A stretch of 64,000 bases of DNA from an uncultured Prevotellaceae bacterium (GTDB lineage: Bacteria; Bacteroidota; Bacteroidia; Bacteroidales; Bacteroidaceae): positions 1 through 64,000 of the forward strand of contig ONDH01000007.1 in the NCBI GenBank assembly GCA_900316505.1, given 5' to 3'. The notes under the pieces were generated by a model. It saw only the letters and a program-made list of their open reading frames with translations, did not search any database and was not told the origin of the DNA. The position numbers were made by a program, and so were the translations under genes. The first letter of the stretch is position 1, and each line of letters opens with the position of its first letter. Positions 40,421 to 49,542 of the stretch are shown here, piece after piece.

Positions 40421-43400
40421 ATGAGAAATAACCTATTTGTTTTACAATGCTTGGGGACTTGTGTCCTCGTTTTATCTCTTTACTTGACGAGTTTCGCTCA
40501 GTCAATAGATTTGAGCGGAACATGGCAGTTCCAGATTGACCGTGAAGGAAAGGGCGTAGAAGAAAAATGGTATCAACCAGACCATCAGATGAATGATGTC
40601 ATTACCTTGCCGGCATCAATGCCACAGCAACTGAAGGGCGATGATATCAGCGTGGATACGAAATGGGTGGGTTCATTATATGACTCCAGCTATTTCTATA
40701 ATCCTTATATGGCGAAATACCGTCAGCCAGGAAAAGATATGAAATTACAATTTTTCCTGACACCAGACAAACATTATGTGGGGAAGGCGTGGTATAAGAA
40801 ACGTGTAACATTGCCAGAGAATGAGTCGGTGCCAATGTACTCGTTGTATTTAGAGCGTCCACATATTACAACGGAAGTGTGGGTGAATGGTGAGAAAGTG
40901 GACCGTATACAAAAGTCGTTGTCGGTGCCTCATGTGTTTTATTTGTATGGTTTGTTGAAGCCTGGTGAGAATACAATTGCCATTTGTGTGGATAACGATC
41001 CGGAAACAGTGAAGGTGGGGCAGGATTCACATTCAGTGACTGACCAAACGCAGGGTGACTGGAATGGAATCGTCGGTAAGATGGAATTACGCCCTTTCAA
41101 TGTGATTGACTATGTGGCGGTTTATCCGGACATTGACAGTAAGACGGCACGAGTTCATCTGGAGATGTTGGATTGCAAACCGAACCAGAAAGCAACGGTG
41201 ACGATGAAGGCGACTGCATTCAATACGGACAAGCAACATGTGGTGGAAAGTAAGCAAAAAGAGGTGGTTCTGAGTGACGTGAAGACAGTAGATTGTGACA
41301 TCGCTCTTCAGATGGGGGATGATATGCTTCTTTGGGATGAGTTCCATCCTCAATTGTATAGATTGGAGGTGGAAGTGAGGACTTCGGATGGGAAGACTTA
41401 TCGGAAAGAAACCATGTTTGGCATGCGTAAGATGGAAATAAAAGATAAGATGTTCTATCTGAATGGTAAAGAGATTCTCTTACGTGGTACGGTAGAGAAC
41501 TGCGACTTCCCCAACACGGGCTACCCTCCAACTGATGTGGAGTCGTGGATGAAGGTGTTCAAGACCTGCAAATCGTATGGGCTCAACCATATGCGCTTCC
41601 ATAGCTATTGTCCCCCTGAAGCGGCTTTTGTGGCTGCTGACCTGGCGGGTTTCTATCTTCAACCCGAAGGTCCGTCGTGGCCTAATCATGGTGTGCGATT
41701 GGGAAGGGGCGAACCGATTGACAAATACTTGATGGAAGAGAGCATGGCTATTGCTAACGAATATGGAAATCACCCATCATTCACGTTTTATGCTTTTGGC
41801 AATGAACCTGCGGGTAATTGGGTGCCATGGGCAACTGAGCATGTGGCGCAGATGAAGGCATACGACCCGAGACATCTGTATTGTGGTTTCAGTGTTGGAG
41901 GAGGATGGGCATGGCAACCAGGTAGCGAATTTGCAGTGAAGGCAGGTGCTCGCGGCTTGAACGAATGGGCAAGAACTGCTCCGGAATCTGTGGTGACTTT
42001 TGAACAGAGCATCACAACTTATAATGGAAAGGATATGCCGAACACTCCTATTACGATGCCTTTTGTCAGCCATGAAACCGGACAGTGGTGCGCTTTCCCG
42101 AATTTTGATGAAATCGGTAAATATACGGGGGTGAACAAGGCAAAGAACTTCGAAATCTTCCGTGACTTGCTGAGAGATAATGGAATGGAATCAAGGGGAC
42201 ACGATTTCATGATGGCTTCGGGAAAGTTGCAGGCACTATGCTATAAAGCAGAGGTGGAACGCACCCTGCGAACCCCTAACTATGCGGGTTTCCAGTTGCT
42301 TTCACTCAATGACTATTCTGGACAAGGTACAGCGTTGGTGGGCGTGACCGACGTGTTTTTTGATGATAAGGGCTATATCACAGATCGTGAGTTCCGTGAA
42401 TTCTGTTCACCCATTGTACCATTGGCAAAACTTCCAAAGTTCACCTATCAGAGCGACGAGACCTTTGAGGCGGAAGTGGAGTTGAGCCAGTTCTCGGAAG
42501 GGGAACTGAAGAATGTGTCGCCCCAATGGGTAATCAGCAAGGCTTCTAGTTCTCATCCCACCAATGCAGACCAACCTTCAGACGTTCCTTTTGCCTCGGG
42601 GAGTTTCCCCACCAGCACTCTCCCTGTTGGCGGCAATATTGAATTGGGCAAGATCTCTGTGCCATTGACGGATGTGAAGGAACCTACGAAGATGACCCTC
42701 ACTGTGACTATTCCAGGCACGGAAGCGCAGAACCATTGGGCCTTCTGGGTTTATCCTACATCCATGGAGGATGCAGTACACTATGATAAGAACCTTGCGC
42801 CCAAGGGAATATATGTGACGGAATCCTTGGATGAAAAAGCCATCAAAACCTTGAATAAAGGTGGTAACGTACTCATTTGCGCTGCAGGTAAGGTTAGCTA
42901 TGGCAAAGAGGTGGTGCAGCAGTTCACTCCTGTCTTCTGGAATACCTCATGGTTCAAGATGCGTCCACCGCATACTACAGGCATTTTTGTGGAGAATACC
43001 CATTCTATTTTTGACCTTTTCCCCACTGACTACCATTCAGACATGCAGTGGTGGGAATTGGTGAACCGTGCTCAAGTCATGCAGTTTACGGATTTTCCAA
43101 CAACTTTCCAACCTTTGGTACAGAGTATAGACACATGGTTTGTCTCCCGTAAGATAGGCATGCTTTTCGAAGCCAATGTGGGTAAAGGAAAATTGGTGAT
43201 GACAACGATGGATATCACTAATAACTTAAACAAACGGATTGTTGCCAGACAAATGAGAGAGTCCATTCTCCACTATATGCAGTCGGAAAAATTCAAACCT
43301 CAATGGACACTCGATTTGCAGTTGGTTTCAGACCTTTTCACCAAAGTGGCGGGAGAAATAGATATGTACACGTCGGATTCTCCAGATGAATTAAAACCAG

Positions 43401-43438
43401 CACTTGTGAGTCCGACAAAACCCGAACAAACAGAATGA
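40421..43438 (+). CDS. Secreted GH2-family glycoside hydrolase
   Basis: The 1005-residue product has a signal peptide (ending TSFAQ). The usual GH2 order follows: a sugar-binding jellyroll (DLSGTWQFQIDREG, LYLERPHITTEVWVNGEKV), an Ig-like domain, and a TIM barrel. The barrel holds the acid/base Glu in FYAFGNEPAGNW (about residue 462). A candidate nucleophile is in VSHETGQWCAFP (about 550). A long C-terminal beta region follows, with a late Gly/Ser/Thr-rich linker. The substrate (beta-galactoside, glucuronide or arabinoside) is open. It overlaps the esterase gene by 4 bp, which ties it to pectin or rhamnogalacturonan breakdown. Confidence 0.85.
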   Translation: MRNNLFVLQCLGTCVLVLSLYLTSFAQSIDLSGTWQFQIDREGKGVEEKWYQPDHQMNDVITLPASMPQQLKGDDISVDTKWVGSLYDSSYFYNPYMAKYRQPGKDMKLQFFLTPDKHYVGKAWYKKRVTLPENESVPMYSLYLERPHITTEVWVNGEKVDRIQKSLSVPHVFYLYGLLKPGENTIAICVDNDPETVKVGQDSHSVTDQTQGDWNGIVGKMELRPFNVIDYVAVYPDIDSKTARVHLEMLDCKPNQKATVTMKATAFNTDKQHVVESKQKEVVLSDVKTVDCDIALQMGDDMLLWDEFHPQLYRLEVEVRTSDGKTYRKETMFGMRKMEIKDKMFYLNGKEILLRGTVENCDFPNTGYPPTDVESWMKVFKTCKSYGLNHMRFHSYCPPEAAFVAADLAGFYLQPEGPSWPNHGVRLGRGEPIDKYLMEESMAIANEYGNHPSFTFYAFGNEPAGNWVPWATEHVAQMKAYDPRHLYCGFSVGGGWAWQPGSEFAVKAGARGLNEWARTAPESVVTFEQSITTYNGKDMPNTPITMPFVSHETGQWCAFPNFDEIGKYTGVNKAKNFEIFRDLLRDNGMESRGHDFMMASGKLQALCYKAEVERTLRTPNYAGFQLLSLNDYSGQGTALVGVTDVFFDDKGYITDREFREFCSPIVPLAKLPKFTYQSDETFEAEVELSQFSEGELKNVSPQWVISKASSSHPTNADQPSDVPFASGSFPTSTLPVGGNIELGKISVPLTDVKEPTKMTLTVTIPGTEAQNHWAFWVYPTSMEDAVHYDKNLAPKGIYVTESLDEKAIKTLNKGGNVLICAAGKVSYGKEVVQQFTPVFWNTSWFKMRPPHTTGIFVENTHSIFDLFPTDYHSDMQWWELVNRAQVMQFTDFPTTFQPLVQSIDTWFVSRKIGMLFEANVGKGKLVMTTMDITNNLNKRIVARQMRESILHYMQSEKFKPQWTLDLQLVSDLFTKVAGEIDMYTSDSPDELKPALVSPTKPEQTE

Positions 43439-44736
43439 AAAAGATTTTTATACTATTAGTTTTTAGTTTTTCACTTTTTGTTTCCAGTGCCCAAACATTT
43501 TCCTTTGATGGGCGCGACAAATCAGCTATTCAAGTGAAACCCACCGATGTCTTCACCATGGGAAGGGGCTACGGTTATGATTTCCAAGAGGTAATAACGG
43601 AGGCACGAAAAGCACAAAACGAGACCTATCATCTGTCAGATGGTATTTTCTATTTTTCTGTGGTATTGCCTGATGGTAATTATAAAGTGACGGTTACGTT
43701 AGGATCTAAAAAGACGAAAGGAAACACCACTGTTAGGGCTGAGTCACGACGTCTTTTTGTTCAAAATGTGGAAACAAAGAAGGGCGAATTCAAAACATGC
43801 TCCTTCGTCGTTAATAAGCGAAACACAACCATACAGCTTCCTGGTGGGGAAAGCGACTATGTACGTATTAAGAAGCGTGAAGAGGGTAAGATGAATTGGG
43901 ATGATAAGTTGACAATAGAGGTGAATGGCGATTTACCGACGGTGTCTTCAATTATGATTGAACCAGCTAATGATGTCCCGACGCTATGGCTTTGTGGTAA
44001 TTCCACGGTTGTGGATCAGGACTATGAACCTTGGGCATCGTGGGGACAGATGATAACTCGTTGGTTTACGGATAAGGTGGCTATTGCCAATTATGCGGAA
44101 AGTGGTGAGACTGCCACGTCTTTCATTGCAGCAGGACGCTTGAAAAAGATTGTGTCTTTGATGAAGGAGGGTGACTATTTATTGATGGAATTTGGTCATA
44201 ATGACCAGAAGGAGAAACGTCCAGGTAGCGGGGCTTTCTATAATTATGCATATGCGCTGAAACAGTTTGTGGATGAGGCTCGCACCAAAGGGGTGACTCC
44301 TATCTTTGTCACCCCCACACAACGTCGTTCTTTTGATAGCAACGGAAAAATTCTGGAGACACATGCCAATTATCCGGAAGCAATGCGATGGGTGGCAAAA
44401 GATTTAGGAGTTCAGCTCATAGAACTTCATGACATGACTCGCGTTTTTTATGAAAAGCTTGGGACGGAAGGTAGCAAACATGCTTTTGTTCACTACCCAG
44501 CACGTACATATCCGGGGCAATCGAAAGCCTTTGAAGACAACACGCATTTTAATCCTTATGGAGCTTATGAGATTTCAAAAATGATGGTGGAGGGGATGAA
44601 AGTTCTGAATCTGCCCATCGTTAAATATGTTCAAGAAGATTACGTTCCATTTAGTCCGTCCCAACCAGATGATTGGAAATCTTTTCATTGGAATGACGGC
44701 CCTTTCATCGACATAGTGAAACCAGATGGCAACTAA
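43435..44736 (+). CDS. Secreted SGNH/GDSL esterase, rhamnogalacturonan acetylesterase-like (CE12)
   Basis: The 433-residue protein has a signal peptide (ending VSSAQ). A beta-sandwich of about 150 residues is followed by an SGNH hydrolase. Block I is LWLCGNSTVVDQ (catalytic Ser about 190). ANYAESGETATSF is Gly-block-like. GHNDQKEKRPGSG is block III. DNTHFNPYGAYEIS (about 367-380) carries the catalytic Asp and His. This is the CE12 layout, which removes acetyl groups from rhamnogalacturonan I. It is translationally coupled to the GH2 gene. Confidence 0.88.
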   Translation: MKKIFILLVFSFSLFVSSAQTFSFDGRDKSAIQVKPTDVFTMGRGYGYDFQEVITEARKAQNETYHLSDGIFYFSVVLPDGNYKVTVTLGSKKTKGNTTVRAESRRLFVQNVETKKGEFKTCSFVVNKRNTTIQLPGGESDYVRIKKREEGKMNWDDKLTIEVNGDLPTVSSIMIEPANDVPTLWLCGNSTVVDQDYEPWASWGQMITRWFTDKVAIANYAESGETATSFIAAGRLKKIVSLMKEGDYLLMEFGHNDQKEKRPGSGAFYNYAYALKQFVDEARTKGVTPIFVTPTQRRSFDSNGKILETHANYPEAMRWVAKDLGVQLIELHDMTRVFYEKLGTEGSKHAFVHYPARTYPGQSKAFEDNTHFNPYGAYEISKMMVEGMKVLNLPIVKYVQEDYVPFSPSQPDDWKSFHWNDGPFIDIVKPDGN

Positions 44737-44840
44737 AATGCCATCCTGATACTATTTGATGCCTTATTATACGTTGTTTTCTCATGATTACGCATGCAAA
44801 TTTTTTTGTTAAAATTCTTTTTTGTTATTTAAGAAATGCG

Positions 44841-45054
44841 TATATTTGACGTTAGTTTGTATAAATACAACCTGAATCTGTGACTTTAGCGAGGCTAATT
44901 AATCACGAGTTTGTTTCTAACGCTTTGAAAGACACCCTGTTGTGTAGGATGGGGTGAAGTAAAGGTGTGCTCGGAAACGAAAAAGCATTAAATGCCCCTT
45001 AAAGAGGCATTTTCGAAGAATGCGAGGATTTTTGAAAGTTAAAAAATATTAAAT
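44841..45054 (+). promoter_or_regulatory. Promoter and ~200-nt leader of the polysaccharide locus
   Basis: TATATTTG (44841-44848) is a -7 box, with a T-rich TTTTTTTG tract upstream at non-ideal spacing. The leader to the wza ATG at 45055 contains two possible hairpins: CACCC...GGGTG near 44932-44957, and AAATGCC-loop-GGCATTT followed by T near 44990-45014. The second could act as a weak terminator or attenuator. No UpxY/NusG-like gene is in the window. Regulation is inference. Confidence 0.5.
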
Positions 45055-45813
45055 ATGAAAAAAGCGCATTTGTTTCTTGGAATCACTTTAGTGGTTGCTC
45101 TCGCAATGTTGAGTTCTTGCTCAGTGCCTAAAGACATTGCTTATTTCCAAGATTTTAATCCAGGCAAATCTATCGTTGTCCAGAATCCTGTGGAAATCAA
45201 ATTTAAGGCGGATGATGAAATTAGAATCATGGTGAGTTCGGATAAGAAAGAACTTGCAGAACAGTTTAGTTTAGGTGGTGGCAGTGAAGGCTCTCGTTAC
45301 ACGATAGATTCAGAAGGCAGTATTCGCTTTCCTATGTTGGGCAAGATTCATGTAGCTGGGTTGAATCGCCAGGAACTTCAAGAAGCTATTCGTGACCAAA
45401 TTATGGAGAAAGGATTGATTCGCGACCCGATTGTGACCGTGGACTATTCCAATTTGTATGTGATAGTATTGGGTGCAGCTGGTACAGGACGAATCCAAAT
45501 AGATAGGGATAAATTTACCATTCTTGATGCGATTGGATCAAAGGGCGATTTGAACATTAATGGTTTGCGTACCAATGTGAAGGTGATTCGTGAGAATTAT
45601 GGTAAAAAAACAGTGTATGAGGTGAACCTTTGTTCTGCAGAAGATCTGTATTCATCTCCAGTATATTACTTGCAGCAGAATGATGTGATATATGTTGAGA
45701 TGAACAACAAGGAAAAGCGCAATGCAACAGTCATGGGTAATTCCACGGTTCAGCCATCGTTCTGGATTAGTATGGCTACCTTTATTGTGGGTGCAATGGC
45801 GTGGTTCAAATAA
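45055..45813 (+). CDS. Polysaccharide export lipoprotein (Wza-like)
   Basis: The 252-residue outer-membrane export protein has a lipobox (MLSSC, Cys22). It has the poly-export domain PVEIKFKADDEIRIMVSSDK, a TIDSEGSIRFPMLGKIHVAGL strand pattern, and SLBB-like repeats (VLGAAGTGRIQIDRDKFT, ILDAIGSKGDLN). A C-terminal hydrophobic helix (WISMATFIVGAMAWF) matches the short membrane-spanning end of this family. It is the first gene of the locus, followed by the chain-length/kinase gene after 42 bp. Confidence 0.9.
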   Translation: MKKAHLFLGITLVVALAMLSSCSVPKDIAYFQDFNPGKSIVVQNPVEIKFKADDEIRIMVSSDKKELAEQFSLGGGSEGSRYTIDSEGSIRFPMLGKIHVAGLNRQELQEAIRDQIMEKGLIRDPIVTVDYSNLYVIVLGAAGTGRIQIDRDKFTILDAIGSKGDLNINGLRTNVKVIRENYGKKTVYEVNLCSAEDLYSSPVYYLQQNDVIYVEMNNKEKRNATVMGNSTVQPSFWISMATFIVGAMAWFK

Positions 45814-45814
45814 G

Positions 45815-45855
45815 CTTTAAACTCTTGTTTCTAAACTCTAAACTCTAAACTAAAC
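45815..45855. repeat. TCTAAAC heptamers before wzc
   Basis: The 42-bp gap between wza and the kinase gene holds variants and direct copies of TCTAAAC, ending at the start codon. The same word recurs at 37649, 50387 and 50795. Confidence 0.8.
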
Positions 45856-48351
45856 ATGTTGCCTCTTAATAATCAACCCGTGAATGGTGGCTATCCAATG
45901 GTAAATGCTGCCTCATCAGCACCTAAAGGTGGATCTGCTTATGCGAAGGTCATTGAAATGCTGATGGTTTTCGCTTCCAAGTGGTATTGGTTCCTTCTAT
46001 GTCTCGCTTTGGGACTTGCAGGTTCGTATTTCTATCTGCAAGCAACACCTCCGATTTACACTCGTTCTGCATCCATCCTGATTAAGAATGATTTGCAATC
46101 AGGTGGTGGAGCAAGTGGCGGATCTGCCATCAATATGTTTGGAGGAAGTGTGGACGTCCAGAACGAGTTGTTCACCCTCCGTTCATCCAGTCTGGCAGAA
46201 TCCACCGTGCGTAACCTTCATCTCGAGGTGAATTGTTATGCGCAAGGACGTTTCCATGAAGAAATCATCTATGGTACGAACTTAAGTGTACAAATTATCC
46301 CATTGGATCTGAATGATTCTGAATCTGCAGAATTCATGTTCGATTTGAAGAATGATGGCACTTATGTGATGAATCATTTTGTTCGTGGCGGCGAAAAGGT
46401 GTCTGGTTCCATCACGGGGAAAGTTGGTCGAACGGTAAGAACACCGATTGGACAGATTGAAGTGAATAAGTCTGTGAATTTTGCTCCACAAGAGATAACC
46501 CTTCGAGTGGAACGTACACCAATTCATACGGCGGTTAATAAAATAACGAGTGGATTGAATGTTAGTGCGGTGAGTGAACTGTCCACAATTATCAAACTAA
46601 CATATAATGATGAAAGTCCACAACGTGCAGAGGATGTGCTTTCAACAATCATTGCGGTGTATAATGAGAATTGGGTGAAGGACTGCAATCGACGCTCTGT
46701 GTCAACCTCCGAATTTATTGGCGAACGATTGGAAGTGATTGAGAAAGAATTGGGTAATGTGGAGAATGATATATCCGAGTTCAAATCAGCGAACTTGATT
46801 CCAGCTGGTCAAAGTGATGTGGCTGGCATTTATATCAGTCAAGCTACTTCTGCAACGGCTCAATCAACAGAAATAAGTAACCAGTTGCACATGGCCCGAT
46901 ATGTGCGTAATTATTTGACGAATGAAGCGAATAAATATACTCTGATTCCTGCCAATCAGGGTGTGAATAGCCCGAATATCAGTGGACAAATCGCAGAATA
47001 TAATGCTTTGCTTTTGTCTCGTAACAATCTGTTGAGTGCCAGTTCCTTGCAAAATCCTATCATTCAGGAGAAGGACTTGCAGTTGGCAGAACTTCGAAAT
47101 GCCTTGATTGCCTCTGTCGATAACCATATTGCCTCGTTGAATGTGGAACTGAGCTCTGCTCAGTCTATTCGTGGACAGGCAAATAGCAAAATTGCATCAT
47201 CCCCTTCACAATCCAAATATCTTTTGAATCAGGAACGTCAACAGAAGGTGAAGGAAAATCTCTATCTGTATCTTCTTCAGAAACGTGAGGAGAATGAACT
47301 TTCCCAGGCATTTACTGCTTACAACAACAGGGTGATTACTCCTGCTTCAGGCTCAAATGTCCCAACATTCCCTGTCCCCAGTATGGTATGGATGATTGGT
47401 GCTATCGTTGGTATCGCCGTTCCAGCCTTGATTATCTTCCTCTTGGAGGCAATTAACAATCAAGTACGTGGTCGCAAAGATTTGAATGAACTTTCTATTC
47501 CATTTATTGGTGAGATTCCAATTCACCGTCGTCATCGTACCTTGAAAGAAAAGGTATTTGGTCCTTGGAAGAAGTTGTGGAACAATATTCTGGTGATGTT
47601 GAGACTGGCTCAAGAGGAGGAAGATAAGACGTTGCATATATTGGTGAAAGATCATTCACGAAATGTCATCAATGAGGCATTCCGTGTGATTCGAACAAAT
47701 ATTGAGTTTATGACAGCAAAGGGTAGTCGAGGTAAGGTCATCATGCTGACCTCCTTCTCTCCAAACTCGGGTAAGACGTTTGTTGTGACAAACCTTGTCA
47801 CCTCTTTCGCTATTAAGAGACAACGGGTTCTGGCGATAGACCTTGACCTTCGTAAGGCATCTCTTTCCGCTATGGTTGACAAGCCTAAGATTGGTATTGC
47901 AGACTACCTTTCGGGTGTGACGGATAGTTTCGATGATATTGTGATTCGGAATGCGACGCATGACTATTTAGATGTGGTGCCTGTGGGAACAATTCCGCCC
48001 AACCCGACAGAATTGTTATTTGATGATCGTCTTGGCAAGTTGCTGGATGAATTACGTAATCAATATGCATATATCCTTCTTGACTGTCCGCCAGTTGAGA
48101 TTGTTGCAGACGCTACAATCGTAGGTCGTTGCACGGATTCTACATTGTTTATCATTCGTGCGGAACATTTTGATCGTAACCTTCTTCCTGATGTACAGAA
48201 GTATTACGATGACAAACGTCTTCCAAAGATGTCCATCATCCTCAATGGAACCACAGACTCCTTCTCATATTACGGATCTCATCGTTATGGTGCCCGATAT
48301 GGATATTATGGAGGGTCTGCTTATGGTGGATACACTAAGGATGATGATTAA
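45856..48351 (+). CDS. Wzc-like chain-length determinant with C-terminal tyrosine kinase (BY-kinase)
   Basis: This 831-residue inner-membrane protein controls polymer length and export. Its membrane segment near residues 45-65 (WYWFLLCLALGLAGSYFYL) opens a Wzz domain. A long periplasmic coiled coil follows, then a second membrane helix near 512-535. The kinase has Walker A SFSPNSGKTFVVTN (about 632), Walker A-prime LAIDLDLRKASLS (about 656) and Walker B YILLDCPPVEIVAD. The C-terminal Tyr cluster (YYGSHRYGARYGYYGG) is the autophosphorylated tail. Kinase and transmembrane parts are fused, as in E. coli Wzc. Confidence 0.92.
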   Translation: MLPLNNQPVNGGYPMVNAASSAPKGGSAYAKVIEMLMVFASKWYWFLLCLALGLAGSYFYLQATPPIYTRSASILIKNDLQSGGGASGGSAINMFGGSVDVQNELFTLRSSSLAESTVRNLHLEVNCYAQGRFHEEIIYGTNLSVQIIPLDLNDSESAEFMFDLKNDGTYVMNHFVRGGEKVSGSITGKVGRTVRTPIGQIEVNKSVNFAPQEITLRVERTPIHTAVNKITSGLNVSAVSELSTIIKLTYNDESPQRAEDVLSTIIAVYNENWVKDCNRRSVSTSEFIGERLEVIEKELGNVENDISEFKSANLIPAGQSDVAGIYISQATSATAQSTEISNQLHMARYVRNYLTNEANKYTLIPANQGVNSPNISGQIAEYNALLLSRNNLLSASSLQNPIIQEKDLQLAELRNALIASVDNHIASLNVELSSAQSIRGQANSKIASSPSQSKYLLNQERQQKVKENLYLYLLQKREENELSQAFTAYNNRVITPASGSNVPTFPVPSMVWMIGAIVGIAVPALIIFLLEAINNQVRGRKDLNELSIPFIGEIPIHRRHRTLKEKVFGPWKKLWNNILVMLRLAQEEEDKTLHILVKDHSRNVINEAFRVIRTNIEFMTAKGSRGKVIMLTSFSPNSGKTFVVTNLVTSFAIKRQRVLAIDLDLRKASLSAMVDKPKIGIADYLSGVTDSFDDIVIRNATHDYLDVVPVGTIPPNPTELLFDDRLGKLLDELRNQYAYILLDCPPVEIVADATIVGRCTDSTLFIIRAEHFDRNLLPDVQKYYDDKRLPKMSIILNGTTDSFSYYGSHRYGARYGYYGGSAYGGYTKDDD

Positions 48352-48404
48352 GATAGCTAATAAGAGAAAACTCTTTTTCGAATAACATAAAATAACATAG
48401 TACT

Positions 48405-49448
48405 ATGAGTAATTCTAAGCGTAAAATTCTTTTCCTTGTCGAATCATTGGATTCTGGTGATGCAGGGAAAGCCTTATCTGTATTGGTGCAGTATATTGAC
48501 AAAAGCAAGTATGATGTCACAGTATGTGCCATCAATGGTGGCGGACAGTACGAAGCCATCATTAGGGAAAATGCCAATTACAAAGCAATCTTGACTGACC
48601 CTGATGGAATAAAGCGTACGATGGTCTATCGCAACCTTCCATTGTCATTGGTTTATAAGTTCTATGTGCCACAGGGGAATGACGTTGAGTTTGCATATTC
48701 AGAAGGCTTTGTGACGAAATTGTTAAGTCGTGCTTCGAAGGGAAAGACAAAAAGATATGCTTGGGTTCATACAGATTTAGCAAAGAATCATTGGACGAGT
48801 GATTTCTTTAGCAGCACCAAAGAGGAGACTGAAGCATATAACAAATTTGACAAGGTGGCTTGTACAACGAACCTTCTTACAGAAGCATTTAAGAAGCAAT
48901 TTCCAGATGTAAAAGTACCGGTTGAGACGGTATATGACCCGATTGATTCACTGTCTGTGCGCCTCAAATCATTGAATGTCAGCAACCCGGACGAGAATCC
49001 GGTAAAGGTTCGTTTGGTTTCACAAGGACGCTTGGAACCACAGTACCAGTATGCTCGTATGCTCCGTGTTATTAACCGTCTTGTCAAGGAAGGTTATGAC
49101 GTTGGACAGACGCGTGTAAAGTTGTTTGGTTCTCACCCCAACCCATATCGCTTCATGATTCAGGGTCAACTATTCGTTTGTTCCGCTTATCATTCAAGTG
49201 TGATGAAGGCATTGATTTTGGGTTTGCCTGTGGTGGCAACAGAAACGCCTGAATTGAAGGAAATTCTCAAGAATGGTGATAGTGGTTTGATGACGCCCAA
49301 TACCGAAGAGGCATTGTATAAAGGCATCAAGAGTCTGCTCGATGATCCCAATCTTTTGGAACAATATAGGCAGAAAGGCGAGGCACGTGGTTGGGACTTT
49401 GATATAGAGGCTCTTATGGCGCCCTACGAAACCCTGTTCCAAGCATAA
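48405..49448 (+). CDS. Degenerate GT4-like protein, possibly catalytically inactive
   Basis: This 347-residue protein is a paralogue of the GT4 at 56666-57808. The starts are strikingly alike (ILFLVESLDSGDAGKALSVL against ILFLIESLGGGGAEKVLSTL). The donor-binding half is shortened: about 20 residues around the usual G-E-G segment are missing. The E-x7-E motif (EGFSLVIAEAM in the paralogue) reads HSSVMKALILGL here. The frame is intact. Losing both Glu while keeping the open frame suggests a non-catalytic or altered role. It lies between the BY-kinase and Wzm genes. Confidence 0.7.
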   Translation: MSNSKRKILFLVESLDSGDAGKALSVLVQYIDKSKYDVTVCAINGGGQYEAIIRENANYKAILTDPDGIKRTMVYRNLPLSLVYKFYVPQGNDVEFAYSEGFVTKLLSRASKGKTKRYAWVHTDLAKNHWTSDFFSSTKEETEAYNKFDKVACTTNLLTEAFKKQFPDVKVPVETVYDPIDSLSVRLKSLNVSNPDENPVKVRLVSQGRLEPQYQYARMLRVINRLVKEGYDVGQTRVKLFGSHPNPYRFMIQGQLFVCSAYHSSVMKALILGLPVVATETPELKEILKNGDSGLMTPNTEEALYKGIKSLLDDPNLLEQYRQKGEARGWDFDIEALMAPYETLFQA

Positions 49449-49457
49449 ATGTTGAGG

Positions 49458-49538
49458 CTACACTTTGAAGCTCTACACTCTAAGCTCTACACTCTAAGCT
49501 CTACACCCTAAACCCTACACTCTACACTCTACACTTTA
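49458..49538. repeat. CTCTACA/CTCTAAG heptamer array before wzm
   Basis: About ten consecutive 7-bp words (CTCTACA, CTCTAAG, CCCTAAA and relatives) fill the 94-bp gap before the permease gene and run up to its start codon. Confidence 0.88.
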
Positions 49539-49542
49539 GAAT

